Assembly: GCA_963774155.1 (NCBI GenBank)
Contig: CAVZDW010000010.1
Span: 496,001-560,000 of the forward strand
Direction of reading: 5' to 3'
Source of the DNA: DASSUW01 sp963774155
Lineage (GTDB): Bacteria; Actinomycetota; Thermoleophilia; Solirubrobacterales; Solirubrobacteraceae
Length of the DNA: 64,000 nt
In this document: positions 17,740 to 25,074 of the stretch, in pieces
Numbering within the stretch: position 1 is the stretch's first letter
How the letters are laid out: each line of letters begins with the position of its first letter
The notes under the pieces: generated by a model
What the model was told of the DNA's origin: nothing
Seen by the model: only the letters and a program-made list of their open reading frames with translations
Database searches by the model: none
Made by a program: the position numbers and the translations under genes

Positions 17740-18105
17740 TCATCCGCCGGTGCTGACGGCGTCGCCGTCGAGCGCGTCGTCAAGCGAACGGACGAGCGTG
17801 AAGACACCGTCGAGACCAGTGATCCGGAAGGTCTTCACGATCGCCTCATTGTCGCAGACGACCACCAGCGAACCGCCGCGCAGCTTCAGGCGGCGGTGGG
17901 CCCCGATGAGCACGCCGAGGCTCGAGGAGTCGATGAACGTCGTGTCCCTAAGGTCGACGATCACGTTCGAGCGCCCGGCGTCGATCGGCCCCGAGACGCG
18001 CTGCTTGAACTCCGGCGCCGTGAAGAGATCGATCTCGCCATTGACCGCGACGATGTGGGTGTCGCCGTCGACCTGGCGGTCCGTGATCGAGAAGTCCATC
18101 GCCAT
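17740..18105 (-). CDS. STAS-domain anti-sigma factor antagonist (RsbV/SpoIIAA-like)
   Basis: 121-aa single STAS domain. The phospho-acceptor segment is DTTFIDSSSLGVLIGAHRRL, with the target serine inside DSSSLG. In the partner-switching pathway the unphosphorylated form captures the RsbW-like kinase and frees the sigma factor. The matching kinase is probably the next gene upstream (18533-19018), separated by a degenerate kinase paralogue. The ParB-like gene begins just after its stop. Which sigma factor it controls is not evident from position alone. Confidence 0.9.
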   Translation of the reverse strand: MAMDFSITDRQVDGDTHIVAVNGEIDLFTAPEFKQRVSGPIDAGRSNVIVDLRDTTFIDSSSLGVLIGAHRRLKLRGGSLVVVCDNEAIVKTFRITGLDGVFTLVRSLDDALDGDAVSTGG

Positions 18106-18143
18106 GAGCCTGGTTCCTCATGCCCGGCCGCGGCCGGATCGAA

Positions 18144-18536
18144 TCATCGCCCGTTGGCGTATGCCAGCCGGACGTGCAAGAACTCGTTCTCGCCCTCCGG
18201 GCTGACGGAGAGCTCGTCCGCGAGCTGCTCGATCACGTTACCCACTCCGGGGACGGCGGCATCGACGATGAGGGCCTGGCCGCCACCCTGGCGGAGCGGA
18301 CCGACGCGCAGGAGCAGCGAGCGGTCACCGGGGTCGAGGGCGACGTTGATCTTGTCGTCGATGCTGTGCGCCGGCGCGCGCGCGGCGATCAGGTCCGCCA
18401 CGAGGACGGCGTCGTCGAGGCGGTCGAGCGGAAGGTCGGCGCGCGCGGCGAGCATGCCGACGACGCGGCGCAGGATGGGGCCGACGAGGGGACCGGAGGC
18501 GATGGAGACCGTGGTCGCCGGCTCCGGGACGGTCAC
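18144..18536 (-). CDS. Degenerate RsbW-like paralogue (pseudokinase candidate)
   Basis: 130 aa from a GTG that overlaps the stop of the preceding kinase gene (GTGA). Its sequence lines up by eye with that kinase: GPILRRVVGMLAARADLPLDRLDDAVLVADLI corresponds to the helix before the kinase N-box. Where the kinase has EACTNVVRHAY, this protein reads DLIAARAPAHS, so the Asn that binds Mg-ATP is gone. The glycine boxes are also altered (GGGQALIVDAAVPGVG). It is therefore predicted to keep the fold but not the kinase activity, perhaps acting as a regulatory partner of the upstream kinase or of a STAS protein. It has no known name. Confidence 0.6.
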   Translation of the reverse strand: MTVPEPATTVSIASGPLVGPILRRVVGMLAARADLPLDRLDDAVLVADLIAARAPAHSIDDKINVALDPGDRSLLLRVGPLRQGGGQALIVDAAVPGVGNVIEQLADELSVSPEGENEFLHVRLAYANGR

Positions 18537-19018
18537 GCGAGCCCCAGGTGCGGGCCGCACCGGAAGGACATGGAGAGGCGGCTGCCGCGCTCGCGGTTCG
18601 GCTCCAGCTCCACCGACTCGGCCAGGGCAGCGATCAGCGGGAGGCCGAGGCCGGGTCCGTCGACGTCCGGGCTCGGGCCCATGCCCATGCCGCGGTCGGA
18701 GACGATCAGCTCGAGCCGGTTGCCGTTGGGCCGGATGACGACGTCGATCGTGCCGGGCTCGCCGTCGTGGTACGCGTGACGCACGACGTTGGTGCAGGCC
18801 TCGGTGACGGCCAGACGCATGTCTTCGACCAGCTCGACCGGAAGCTGGAGCGCCTCGGCGAAGGCGCCGAGCACGTGCCGGATCACGGCGACGTTCTCCG
18901 GCCGGGCGGGCAGCGTGAGCCGCACGTCGGTGTTCGGCCCCGCCGGGGACGCCGGGCGTGCCCGCCGCCGGTTGTGGCTCGAGCGCGTCATCTGGATCGA
19001 AGAGGTGTCGGTGCCCAT
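18533..19018 (-). CDS. RsbW-like anti-sigma factor serine kinase
   Basis: 161-aa GHKL-fold kinase. The N-box is EACTNVVRHAY, the G1 box DRGMGM and the G2 box GPGLGLPLIAALA. A disordered ~30-residue N-terminal extension, arginine-rich, precedes the domain. Such proteins bind a SigB-type sigma factor and phosphorylate a STAS antagonist. It is followed by the overlapping degenerate paralogue and then the STAS gene at 17740, all on the minus strand, so the three probably form an operon read from the promoter at 19036-19061. Another STAS gene is divergent, 135 bases away. Confidence 0.92.
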   Translation of the reverse strand: MGTDTSSIQMTRSSHNRRRARPASPAGPNTDVRLTLPARPENVAVIRHVLGAFAEALQLPVELVEDMRLAVTEACTNVVRHAYHDGEPGTIDVVIRPNGNRLELIVSDRGMGMGPSPDVDGPGLGLPLIAALAESVELEPNRERGSRLSMSFRCGPHLGLA

Positions 19019-19035
19019 GCGGATCGTGATCTGCT

Positions 19036-19061
19036 GTACCCCGGCTCAGGAAAGCGGTAAC
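19036..19061 (-). promoter_or_regulatory. SigB-type promoter for the RsbW-like operon
   Basis: On the minus strand, -35 GTTACC, a 14-base spacer and -10 GGGTAC match the SigB/SigF consensus GTTTNN-N13-15-GGGTAN at seven of the eight specified bases. The ATG at 19018 is 17 bases past the -10. Autoregulation of an anti-sigma operon by its own sigma factor is common in this family. Confidence 0.5.
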
Positions 19062-19152
19062 AGCAGGGCCGTTTGTGGTCCCGGAGTGAACCGTGCCCGG
19101 GCCCGGCGTCCGCAGCATGACACGTCGGAGGCCCGTATGATCGCCGACCAGG

Positions 19153-19560
19153 GTGAGGGACGAACGGGACGAGCGCCGCGAGCCGGCCAGCATCGACGCA
19201 CGCGGCATCCGTCCGCCGGCGGCGTTCACGATCGCCGAAGGCGAAGCTTCGGCCGACGTGCGCGTGGTCGTGCTGGAGGGCGAGCTCGATCTCGCGGCCG
19301 CCCCCGTCCTGCGCGCGCGGATCGACGAGACGGAGGCCGGCCAGGCGCTGGTGCTCGATCTCGCGAGGACGACGTTCATCGACTCGGCGACCCTGAAAGA
19401 GCTGTTGCGCGCGCGGTCCGAGCTGGCCGCCCGCGACGCGCAGCTCGTGCTCGCCGGCGTGCCCGTGCCGGTGCGCCGGCTGCTCGACCTGACCCGGACG
19501 TCCGAGCTGTTCACGGACGCGCCGGACGTCGAGTCGGCGCTCAGGCAGCTGCACGGCTGA
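19153..19560 (+). CDS. STAS-domain anti-sigma factor antagonist
   Basis: 135 aa from a GTG start. A ~25-residue charged lead precedes the STAS domain (about residues 35-135). The acceptor segment is LARTTFIDSATLKELL, with Ser in DSATL. It is transcribed divergently from the RsbW-like operon at 19018 and is the closest alternative partner to that kinase. The 3' end overlaps the DUF1360 gene on the minus strand by 20 bases. Start choice is not firm because no clear Shine-Dalgarno sequence is seen. Confidence 0.85.
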   Translation: MRDERDERREPASIDARGIRPPAAFTIAEGEASADVRVVVLEGELDLAAAPVLRARIDETEAGQALVLDLARTTFIDSATLKELLRARSELAARDAQLVLAGVPVPVRRLLDLTRTSELFTDAPDVESALRQLHG

Positions 19561-20035
19561 GGTCGCGGCTCGTCCGCTCGCCGTCGTCGCGGCGGGTGTT
19601 GGCGCCGGCGCACAGCCACGAGAAGCCGGCGTGGAGCATGTCGTTGCCGGCCGAGGCAGCCAGGACGGTGGCCACCGTGCGGCCGGTCAGCGGCGCGTGC
19701 TGGCGCAGCGCGACGAGCGCGAGCGCGCTCCACGCGCCCGTGCAGCGCGTGCACGTCAGGAGCTCGCCGACGGCGTAGCGCAGCCGCCGGCCCTTCGGGC
19801 GGCGCTGGCTGCCGTTCTCGTCCACGAACGGCTGGCGGAGCCAGCTCTCGGCCTTCTCGTGCACGATCAGCTTCGAGAGCGCGAAGGTGGCGGCCGCGAG
19901 GACCGGCACCTCCTCGCGAGGGACCGGCGGGCGGCCGCGGACCGAGAAGGCGACGCCGCCCAGGAGCGCGCCGTACAGCGCGCTCAGCGCGGCGTAGTCG
20001 CTCGTCTCGGTGGGCGTCTGGTTGACCGGCCGCAC
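19541..20035 (-). CDS. DUF1360-family protein
   Basis: 164 aa. The hallmark is the motif LLTCTRCTGAWSALALVAL (about residues 92-110), with two close cysteines at the start of a membrane segment. Hydrophobic stretches occur near residues 15-32, 45-60, 100-112 and 120-140. DUF1360 proteins include small sporulation-linked proteins of Bacillus, but no biochemical role is established. The GTG start at 20035 lies one base after the stop of a short proline-rich reading frame. The gene is convergent with the STAS gene and overlaps its 3' end. Confidence 0.8.
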   Translation of the reverse strand: MRPVNQTPTETSDYAALSALYGALLGGVAFSVRGRPPVPREEVPVLAAATFALSKLIVHEKAESWLRQPFVDENGSQRRPKGRRLRYAVGELLTCTRCTGAWSALALVALRQHAPLTGRTVATVLAASAGNDMLHAGFSWLCAGANTRRDDGERTSRDLSRAAA

Positions 20036-20036
20036 G

Positions 20037-20144
20037 TCAGATCGGCCGGGGGTTCGGGTCGGGCGGGAGCGGTCCCGGCTCGGGCGTCGGCGCCGGCGGC
20101 GCGGGCGCGGGCTCGGGTCGCGGGATGGGGGAGGGAGCGGTCAC
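20037..20144 (-). CDS. Proline-rich microORF upstream of DUF1360 gene
   Basis: A 35-codon frame from GTG at 20144 to TGA at 20037, which ends one base before the DUF1360 GTG. It reads as alternating Pro, Ala and Glu/Asp (for example RPEPAPAPPAPTPEPGP). The stop-C-start arrangement would couple translation. It may be a genuine small protein, or a leader whose polyproline run stalls ribosomes. Low complexity and high GC mean it could equally be chance. Confidence 0.3.
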   Translation of the reverse strand: MTAPSPIPRPEPAPAPPAPTPEPGPLPPDPNPRPI

Positions 20145-20187
20145 AGGACTTGCCGTACCCGGTGTGCGGCCGGACGAGCCTTAAAGA

Positions 20188-20215
20188 CCGAGGCGCCCCA
20201 TGTGGGGCGCCTCGG
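20188..20215. terminator. Perfect palindromic hairpin
   Basis: Arms CCGAGGCGCCCCA and TGGGGCGCCTCGG are exact reverse complements around TG. It lies past the 3' end of the minus-strand membrane protein gene (ends at 20351) and before the minus-strand DUF1360 gene. It probably terminates transcription of the former. There is no T-tract on the minus strand beyond CTTTAA. Confidence 0.55.
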
Positions 20216-20350
20216 CTGATGAGGAGGAGGGTTGGCGCGCCGGCCGGAGAGTTGGAGGGCAGTCCGCGACGCGACAACGTGGATATTCCCCGCAGGCGCT
20301 CAAATCAAACCGAGTGGTGCGTGAAGGTTGAGTTGGCGCGTGGGCGCTCG

Positions 20351-20671
20351 TCAGCGAGGGCGATCGGCAAGCCGCTCGGAGTCCGGGGTAACCGGCCCGG
20401 ACCCGCCCTCGGCCTCGCCGCCGACGCCGCCGGAGCCGCCGGGCGGCGTGGACCCGCGGACGGCTCCGCCGCTCTCGGGCTGCTCGACCGTGCGGCCGTC
20501 GCTCGTCTGCTCGCCTGCGTGCTGATTGGTGTCGCCCAGCGGGGTCTCCTCGTCCGGCTCGACGATGCCGGCCGGCGACTCGCGTCCGCGCTTGGCCGCG
20601 TTGAGCACGAAGAACGTGACGCCGGCGGCGACGATGAGCAGGACCACGATGGCGACGATGACGTAGGTCAT
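20351..20671 (-). CDS. Small single-pass membrane protein
   Basis: 106 aa with one N-terminal transmembrane helix (MTYVIVAIVVLLIVAAGVTF...), then a long acidic, Gly/Pro/Ser-rich tail expected to be cytoplasmic and disordered. No family recognised. Its ATG follows GGGTAG by exactly ten bases, with GTTTCG 14 bases further up, so it is a predicted member of the SigB-type regulon with a leaderless transcript. It is divergent from the PfpI-like gene 52 bases away. A terminator-like palindrome lies downstream. Confidence 0.7.
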   Translation of the reverse strand: MTYVIVAIVVLLIVAAGVTFFVLNAAKRGRESPAGIVEPDEETPLGDTNQHAGEQTSDGRTVEQPESGGAVRGSTPPGGSGGVGGEAEGGSGPVTPDSERLADRPR

Positions 20672-20681
20672 GTTTCGCGGC

Positions 20682-20713
20682 TACCCGCCGTGTGCGAGGG
20701 GCGAAACGGGTAG
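20682..20713. promoter_or_regulatory. Divergent SigB-type promoter pair
   Basis: Minus strand: GTTTCG (20707-20702), 14-base spacer, GGGTAG (20687-20682), then ten bases to the ATG at 20671. Plus strand: GGGTAG at 20708-20713, then ten bases to the ATG at 20724; its -35 is poor. The two -10 boxes are arranged back to back, and the minus -35 sits next to the plus -10, so the promoters overlap and may compete. Confidence 0.5.
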
Positions 20714-20723
20714 GCCGAATCGC

Positions 20724-21299
20724 ATGGCCGACAAACTTGAGAACAAGCGCATCGCATTCCTGGTCGCCCCCGAGGGCACCGAGCAGGTCGAGCTGACCGA
20801 GCCGTGGAAGGCCGTCGAGGAGGCCGGGGGCACCCCCGAGCTGCTCTCCACGGAGGAGGGCGAGATCCAGGCCTTCAACCACCTCGACAAGGCCGACACC
20901 TTCACGGTCGACCGCACGGTCTCGGACGCCAGCGCGTCCGACTACGACGCGCTCGTGCTGCCGGGCGGCGTCGCCAACCCCGACTTCCTGCGCATGGACA
21001 AGGGCGCCGTCGCCTTCGTCCGCAGCTTCTTCGAGCAGGCCAAGCCGGTCGGCGTGATCTGCCACGGCCCGTGGACGCTGGTCGAGGCCGACGTCCTCCG
21101 CGGCCGCACGGTCACCTCGTGGCCGTCGCTCCGGACCGACATCCGCAACGCGGGCGGCACGTGGGTCGACGAGGAGGTCGTCGTCGACGAGGGCCTCGTC
21201 TCCTCCCGCAACCCGGATGACCTCCCGGCCTTCTGCGCCAAGATCGTCGAGGAGTTCTGCGAGGGCGAGCACGAGGGCCAGCGCCAGAGCCTCGCGTGA
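20724..21299 (+). CDS. DJ-1/PfpI family protein (type 1 glutamine amidotransferase-like)
   Basis: 191 aa. The nucleophile elbow is GVICHGPWTL, with Cys in a strand-turn-helix and the neighbouring His. The acidic residue at the start of the fold (APEGTEQVEL) is as in PfpI-like proteases, chaperones and deglycases. The ATG at 20724 was chosen because the longer frame begins inside the divergent gene and because GGGTAG lies ten bases upstream. Members of this subgroup (YhbO/YraA-like) are general-stress proteins, and that fits the promoter. Enzymatic activity is not predictable in detail. Confidence 0.85.
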   Translation: MADKLENKRIAFLVAPEGTEQVELTEPWKAVEEAGGTPELLSTEEGEIQAFNHLDKADTFTVDRTVSDASASDYDALVLPGGVANPDFLRMDKGAVAFVRSFFEQAKPVGVICHGPWTLVEADVLRGRTVTSWPSLRTDIRNAGGTWVDEEVVVDEGLVSSRNPDDLPAFCAKIVEEFCEGEHEGQRQSLA

Positions 21300-21450
21300 G
21301 CGGGCCCGCTCCGAGAACGTTTTCGCGTCCCTCGGCGCGCTTCACGCCGGAATCCAGAGCACGTCACTGGCCTGACACCGTCTGCTATCGGTAGCCTGCA
21401 GGCGTTGGGTGTCCGCCTCTCGGCGAGACGGGCGTCCTTACGCCAACTCC

Positions 21451-22254
21451 ATGAGTCCGAGCACTCCCGAGCGGCAGACGGCTGCAACCGAGGCGGAGAG
21501 CCCCGGCCTGACACGGGCCGAGGAGGATCGACGACTGCTCATCCGCTACCACCGCGGAGGCGACCAGGTGGCCCGCGAGCAGCTCGTGCAGCGGCTCCTG
21601 CCCCTCGCCCGCCGGATGGCCCGGCGGTACCGCCGCTCCGACGAGCCGCTCGACGATCTCGTGCAGGTGGCCACGCTCGGGCTGATCAAGGCGATCGACC
21701 GCTTCGACCCCGCGCGCGAGACCGCGTTCTCGTCCTACGCCGTGCCGACCATGCTCGGCGAGCTCAAGCGCTACTTCCGCGACAACGGCTGGGCGGTCCA
21801 CGTGCCGCGCGGGATGCAGGAGCGCGTGATGCAGGTCGACAACGCCGTCAAGGACCTCTCGCGCCGGATGGGCCGCTCGCCCTCGGTGGCGGAGATCGGC
21901 GAGATGCTCGACCTCTCGCAGGAGCAGGTGCTGGAGGCGATGGAGGCGGCGTCCGCCTATGACGCCGTGTCGCTGGACTCCTACCGCTTCGGCGACGAGG
22001 GCGACGGCGAGACGTACGCGGAGTCGATCGGCGTCGACGACGAGCGCTTCGAGCTGGTCGAGTACTCCGCCACGATCGCGCCGACGCTCCAGGCGCTGCC
22101 GCCGCGCGACCGCATCGTGCTCCACCTGCGCTTCGTCGAGGACCTCACGCAGGCGGAGATCGCCGAGCGCGTCGGGGTCTCGCAGATGCACGTCTCGCGC
22201 CTCATCCGGCGCGCGCTCGAGCGGCTGCGCACGGTCGCCGACCACGCCGGCTGA
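21451..22254 (+). CDS. RNA polymerase sigma factor, SigB/SigF/SigG subfamily (second copy)
   Basis: 267 aa from the ATG at 21451; an upstream GTG at 21409 adds 14 unlikely residues. Region 2 shows EPLDDLVQVATLGLIKAIDRFDP and FSSYAVPTMLGELKRYFRD. Region 4 shows LPPRDRIVLHLRFVEDLTQAEIAERVGVSQMHVSRLIRRAL. It differs from the first copy mainly in region 3 (PRGMQERVMQVDNAVKDLSRRMG). The CsbD gene follows with a predicted SigB-type promoter only two bases past its stop, so this sigma may drive its own downstream neighbours. It is not physically coupled to an anti-sigma gene. Confidence 0.92.
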   Translation: MSPSTPERQTAATEAESPGLTRAEEDRRLLIRYHRGGDQVAREQLVQRLLPLARRMARRYRRSDEPLDDLVQVATLGLIKAIDRFDPARETAFSSYAVPTMLGELKRYFRDNGWAVHVPRGMQERVMQVDNAVKDLSRRMGRSPSVAEIGEMLDLSQEQVLEAMEAASAYDAVSLDSYRFGDEGDGETYAESIGVDDERFELVEYSATIAPTLQALPPRDRIVLHLRFVEDLTQAEIAERVGVSQMHVSRLIRRALERLRTVADHAG

Positions 22255-22256
22255 CC

Positions 22257-22283
22257 GTTTGATCGGGCTCGGGGCTTGGGTAG
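22257..22283 (+). promoter_or_regulatory. SigB-type promoter for the CsbD gene
   Basis: GTTTGA, a 15-base spacer and GGGTAG, ending ten bases before the CsbD ATG. It is one of the best consensus matches in the window, and CsbD is a classical SigB target in Bacillus. The short distance implies a transcript with little or no leader. Confidence 0.7.
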
Positions 22284-22293
22284 CCCCTGTCCC

Positions 22294-22482
22294 ATGAGCA
22301 TCACCGACAAGATCAGTGGACGCATCAAGAAGGCCGCCGGCGACCTGGCGGACGACGCCTCTCTGCGGCGCGAGGGCCGCCAGGAGGAGCGCAAGGGCGA
22401 GGCGAAGGACGAGCTCGCCGCCGCGCACGAGAAGGCCGACCGCAAGGCCGAGGAAGTCGCGGACCTCGAGCGGAAGACCTGA
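22294..22482 (+). CDS. CsbD family stress-response protein
   Basis: 62-aa hydrophilic, Lys/Glu/Ala-rich helical protein. It starts MSITDKISGRIKKAAGDLADD, with the CsbD pattern KxxGxxKxAxGxLxDD, and continues as a charged amphipathic helix. CsbD proteins are abundant general-stress proteins of unknown mechanism. The ATG at 22294 lies ten bases past GGGTAG. The adjacent SigB-family gene upstream and SRPBCC gene downstream make a small stress block. Confidence 0.85.
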   Translation: MSITDKISGRIKKAAGDLADDASLRREGRQEERKGEAKDELAAAHEKADRKAEEVADLERKT

Positions 22483-22485
22483 GTC

Positions 22486-22511
22486 GTTCTCGCTTTCCCC
22501 GCGCCGGGTAC
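22486..22511 (+). promoter_or_regulatory. Possible SigB-type promoter for the SRPBCC gene
   Basis: GTTCTC, a 14-base spacer and GGGTAC. The GTG start at 22532 lies 20 bases downstream and has its own ribosome site (AGGGGAAG). The -35 deviates at one of the conserved positions. Confidence 0.4.
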
Positions 22512-22531
22512 CGGACGGCGCAGGGGAAGCT

Positions 22532-22924
22532 GTGTCGGAGGTCGAAGCGCATATCGATGTTGCCGTTCCGGTGGCCACGGCGTACGACGCCTGGACCCGG
22601 TTCGAGGACCTGCCGCGATTCATGGAGGGCGTCGACGAGGTCCGCCAGATCGACGAGACGCATCTGCTCTGGCGCGCCTCCTACGACGGAACGTCGGCCG
22701 AATGGACCTGCGAGGTCGTCGAGCTGCGGCCCGAGGAGCGGATCGCCTGGCGCAGCACGTCGGGCGTCACGAACGGCGGCGTCGTCTCGTTCCTGCGCCT
22801 CGACGAACGGATCACGCGCGTGGAGATCATGGCCGAGGTCGATCCCGACGTCGACCCGGCGTTCGTCGCGCCGCAGGTGCGTGCCGCCCTGGCCGCGTTC
22901 AAGCGGCTGATCGAGCGGTCCTGA
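22532..22924 (+). CDS. SRPBCC superfamily protein (polyketide cyclase/dehydrase-like)
   Basis: 130 aa from GTG 22532. The fold signature is VEAHIDVAVPVATAYDAWTRFEDLPRFMEGVDEVRQ, the helix-grip start of START/SRPBCC proteins, and TRVEIMAEVDPD...FKRLIER is the C-terminal long helix. It should bind a hydrophobic ligand in a cavity; the ligand is unknown. Similar small SRPBCC proteins are common in actinobacterial stress loci. The ribosome site AGGGGAAG supports this start over upstream in-frame codons that would lie inside the CsbD gene. The 3' end overlaps the phosphatase gene on the opposite strand by 26 bases. Confidence 0.85.
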   Translation: MSEVEAHIDVAVPVATAYDAWTRFEDLPRFMEGVDEVRQIDETHLLWRASYDGTSAEWTCEVVELRPEERIAWRSTSGVTNGGVVSFLRLDERITRVEIMAEVDPDVDPAFVAPQVRAALAAFKRLIERS

Positions 22925-25064
22925 GGCCCAGCACGGCGACGTCGTCGCGGATCGTCGGGAGCGAGCCGATCGCCCCGTCCACCAGGCGGTCGACGGTCTC
23001 CGCCACGCTGTCGCTCGCCGCCGCGCGCGCGGCCGCGGCCAGCTCGTCGGGGGAGAGCACGTGGGCGGGAGCGCCCGCCTCGGTCAGCCCGTCCGTGTAG
23101 AGCAGCAGCGTGTCTCCCGGGTGCAGCTCGGACGTGTGGTCGTGCAGGGTGGGCCGCGGCACGAGGCCGAGCAGCGTCCCCGGGATGCCGACCTCCTCCG
23201 CGGTCCCGTCCGCGCGCACCACGAGCGGCAGCGGGTGCCCGCCGCAGGCCAGCGTGACGGGGCTCGGGGACCGGCTCAGGTCGATGTGCGCGCACGCGAT
23301 CGTGCAGTAACGGTCGTCGCCGTCGGACTGCTGGACCATCGCGTCGCTCAGCCAGCGCAGGATCGCGGTCGGCGACCGCCGGCGGACGGCCGCGGCGCGG
23401 ATCGTGTACCGGGCCAGAGCCGTCACGGCGGCGGCCGCGGGCCCCTTGCCACAGACGTCGCCGATGACCAGGTACCACTGGTCGACCTCGGTGCTGAAGA
23501 CGTCGTAGAAGTCGCCCCCGACCTCCAACCCGCTGCCCGCCGCGTGGTAGCGCGCCGCCAGCTCCGCGCCGGGCAGCTCCGGCAGCACCGGGGGCAGGAG
23601 CGACGTCTGGAGCGTCTGGGCGATCGTCGACACCGTCTCGTAGAGCCGCGCGTTCTCGACCGCCGCGGCGGCGCGCAGCGCCAGGTTCTCGACGAGCGCG
23701 AGATCCTGCTCGTCGTAGCGGCGGCCCGACTCGGCCGAGACGAACGTGAGGACGCCGAGCACGCGGTCGTGGAGCGTCATCGGCGCGAGCATCGCCGACC
23801 GCAGCCCGACCGAGCGCAGCAGCGCCAGGTGCTCTTCGTCGCGCGCGCTCGCGACGAGCAGCTCCTCGGGGATCTCGCGGTAGAGCTCGGCGCGGCGCCG
23901 CTGCATGACGCCGTAGACGCCCTGGTCCGAGCGCGGGTCGGAGGGATAGCGCTCCTCCAGCTCGCGGGCGAGCGCGACGCGCGCGGGGTCGACGTGCTCC
24001 ACGGCCACGCGCGCCAGGCGGTCGCCGGTCATCACGTCGACCGCGCACCAGTCGGCCACGGCGGGGACGGCGAGCTTGGCCACCGAGCGCAGCGTCTCCT
24101 GGTAGTCGAGCGAGCCGGCGAGCACGTGGCTCGCCTCGGCCAGGAAGCGCTGAGCCTGCTCGGCGCGCTTGATCTCCGTGATGTCCTCGATCACGTTGAT
24201 GGCGAGCCGGACGGCGCCGTGGTCGTCGAAGACCGGCGTCGACTGCACGCGCGACCAGCGGTCCTCGCCGGAGTGATGGCGGTAGCGCACGGTGAGCGGA
24301 GCCGGGCGCTCGCCGAGCAGCGCGGCGCGGCCCGGGAGCCGTTCGAAGGGGATGACCGCGCCCGCCTCGTCGAGCATCGTGAAGCGCTCCACGAACCGGG
24401 ACGGCGGCGCGGAGAGCAGCTCCTGCGCGTCTGCGAAGCCGAGCAGGCGCACGGCGGCGTCGTTGGCGTAGACGAGCCGGCCGTCGGGCGCCTGCGCGGT
24501 CACGGCGTCGGCGACGCCCTCCACGATGGCCTCGAGGTCGTCGCGCGCACGCCGGGCCGCGGTGTGCAGCCGGGCGTTGTCGATGGCCAGCGCGCAGCGG
24601 TCGGCGAGGTCCTGCGCTCGCGGCAGGTCCTCCTCGGTGTAGCGCCGGCCGGAGACGCTGTGGGCCAGCGCGATGTCGCCGATCACGGTCCCGCGCACCC
24701 GCATGGGGACCACGAGGGCGGACACGATGCCCACCTCCCGCATCAGCCGATGCTGCTCGGGGTCCTGCGCCACCGCGGCCCAGAACTCGTCCGGGATCTC
24801 GCTCAGCAGCTCCGGCTCGCCGGTGCGGATGACCTTGGGCGAGCCGACGGGGGAGTCCGGGTCGAGCGGGTAGCGGCGGTCGTACTCCTCGATGAACTCG
24901 CGCTTGGACGGGTCGGCGTGCTCCTTGACCACACGCTCGATGCGCCCGTCTGGAGTCAGCAGCTCGACGAAGCACCAATCCGCGTACTCGGGGACCGCCA
25001 GTCGCGCCACCGCGGCCAGCGTGTCCCCGTAGTCGAGCGAGTCGAACGCCGCGGGCTCACCCAC
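22899..25064 (-). CDS. GAF-PAS-GAF-PP2C (SpoIIE/RsbU-type) serine phosphatase
   Basis: 721 aa. Domains in order are a GAF domain (about 10-170), PAS (about 175-300, ending in the classical VIEDITEIKRAE), a second GAF (about 305-465) and a SpoIIE-type PP2C phosphatase (about 490-715). PP2C metal motifs are GGDFYDVF, GDVCGKG, LLLYTDGLTEA and RDDVAVLGLR. The two GAF domains resemble each other (VAKLAVPAVADWC versus VARLAVPEYADWC), suggesting duplication. It is expected to dephosphorylate a STAS antagonist in response to ligand, light or redox signals and so switch on a SigB-type sigma. It is convergent with the SRPBCC gene and has no STAS or kinase neighbour, so its partner is distal. Confidence 0.93.
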   Translation of the reverse strand: MGEPAAFDSLDYGDTLAAVARLAVPEYADWCFVELLTPDGRIERVVKEHADPSKREFIEEYDRRYPLDPDSPVGSPKVIRTGEPELLSEIPDEFWAAVAQDPEQHRLMREVGIVSALVVPMRVRGTVIGDIALAHSVSGRRYTEEDLPRAQDLADRCALAIDNARLHTAARRARDDLEAIVEGVADAVTAQAPDGRLVYANDAAVRLLGFADAQELLSAPPSRFVERFTMLDEAGAVIPFERLPGRAALLGERPAPLTVRYRHHSGEDRWSRVQSTPVFDDHGAVRLAINVIEDITEIKRAEQAQRFLAEASHVLAGSLDYQETLRSVAKLAVPAVADWCAVDVMTGDRLARVAVEHVDPARVALARELEERYPSDPRSDQGVYGVMQRRRAELYREIPEELLVASARDEEHLALLRSVGLRSAMLAPMTLHDRVLGVLTFVSAESGRRYDEQDLALVENLALRAAAAVENARLYETVSTIAQTLQTSLLPPVLPELPGAELAARYHAAGSGLEVGGDFYDVFSTEVDQWYLVIGDVCGKGPAAAAVTALARYTIRAAAVRRRSPTAILRWLSDAMVQQSDGDDRYCTIACAHIDLSRSPSPVTLACGGHPLPLVVRADGTAEEVGIPGTLLGLVPRPTLHDHTSELHPGDTLLLYTDGLTEAGAPAHVLSPDELAAAARAAASDSVAETVDRLVDGAIGSLPTIRDDVAVLGLRTARSAA

Positions 25065-25074
25065 GGCGTCGAGT

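Larger units (their letters stand above)
20036..20350. other. Intergenic stretch over 300 bases
   Basis: This gap separates the DUF1360 start from the end of a small membrane protein gene. It contains a proline-rich microORF (20037-20144, minus) and a perfect 13-bp-arm palindrome (20188-20215). The remaining ~135 bases, 20216-20350, are less GC-rich near 20300-20330 and show no gene, promoter or RNA motif that could be supported. Confidence 0.5.
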
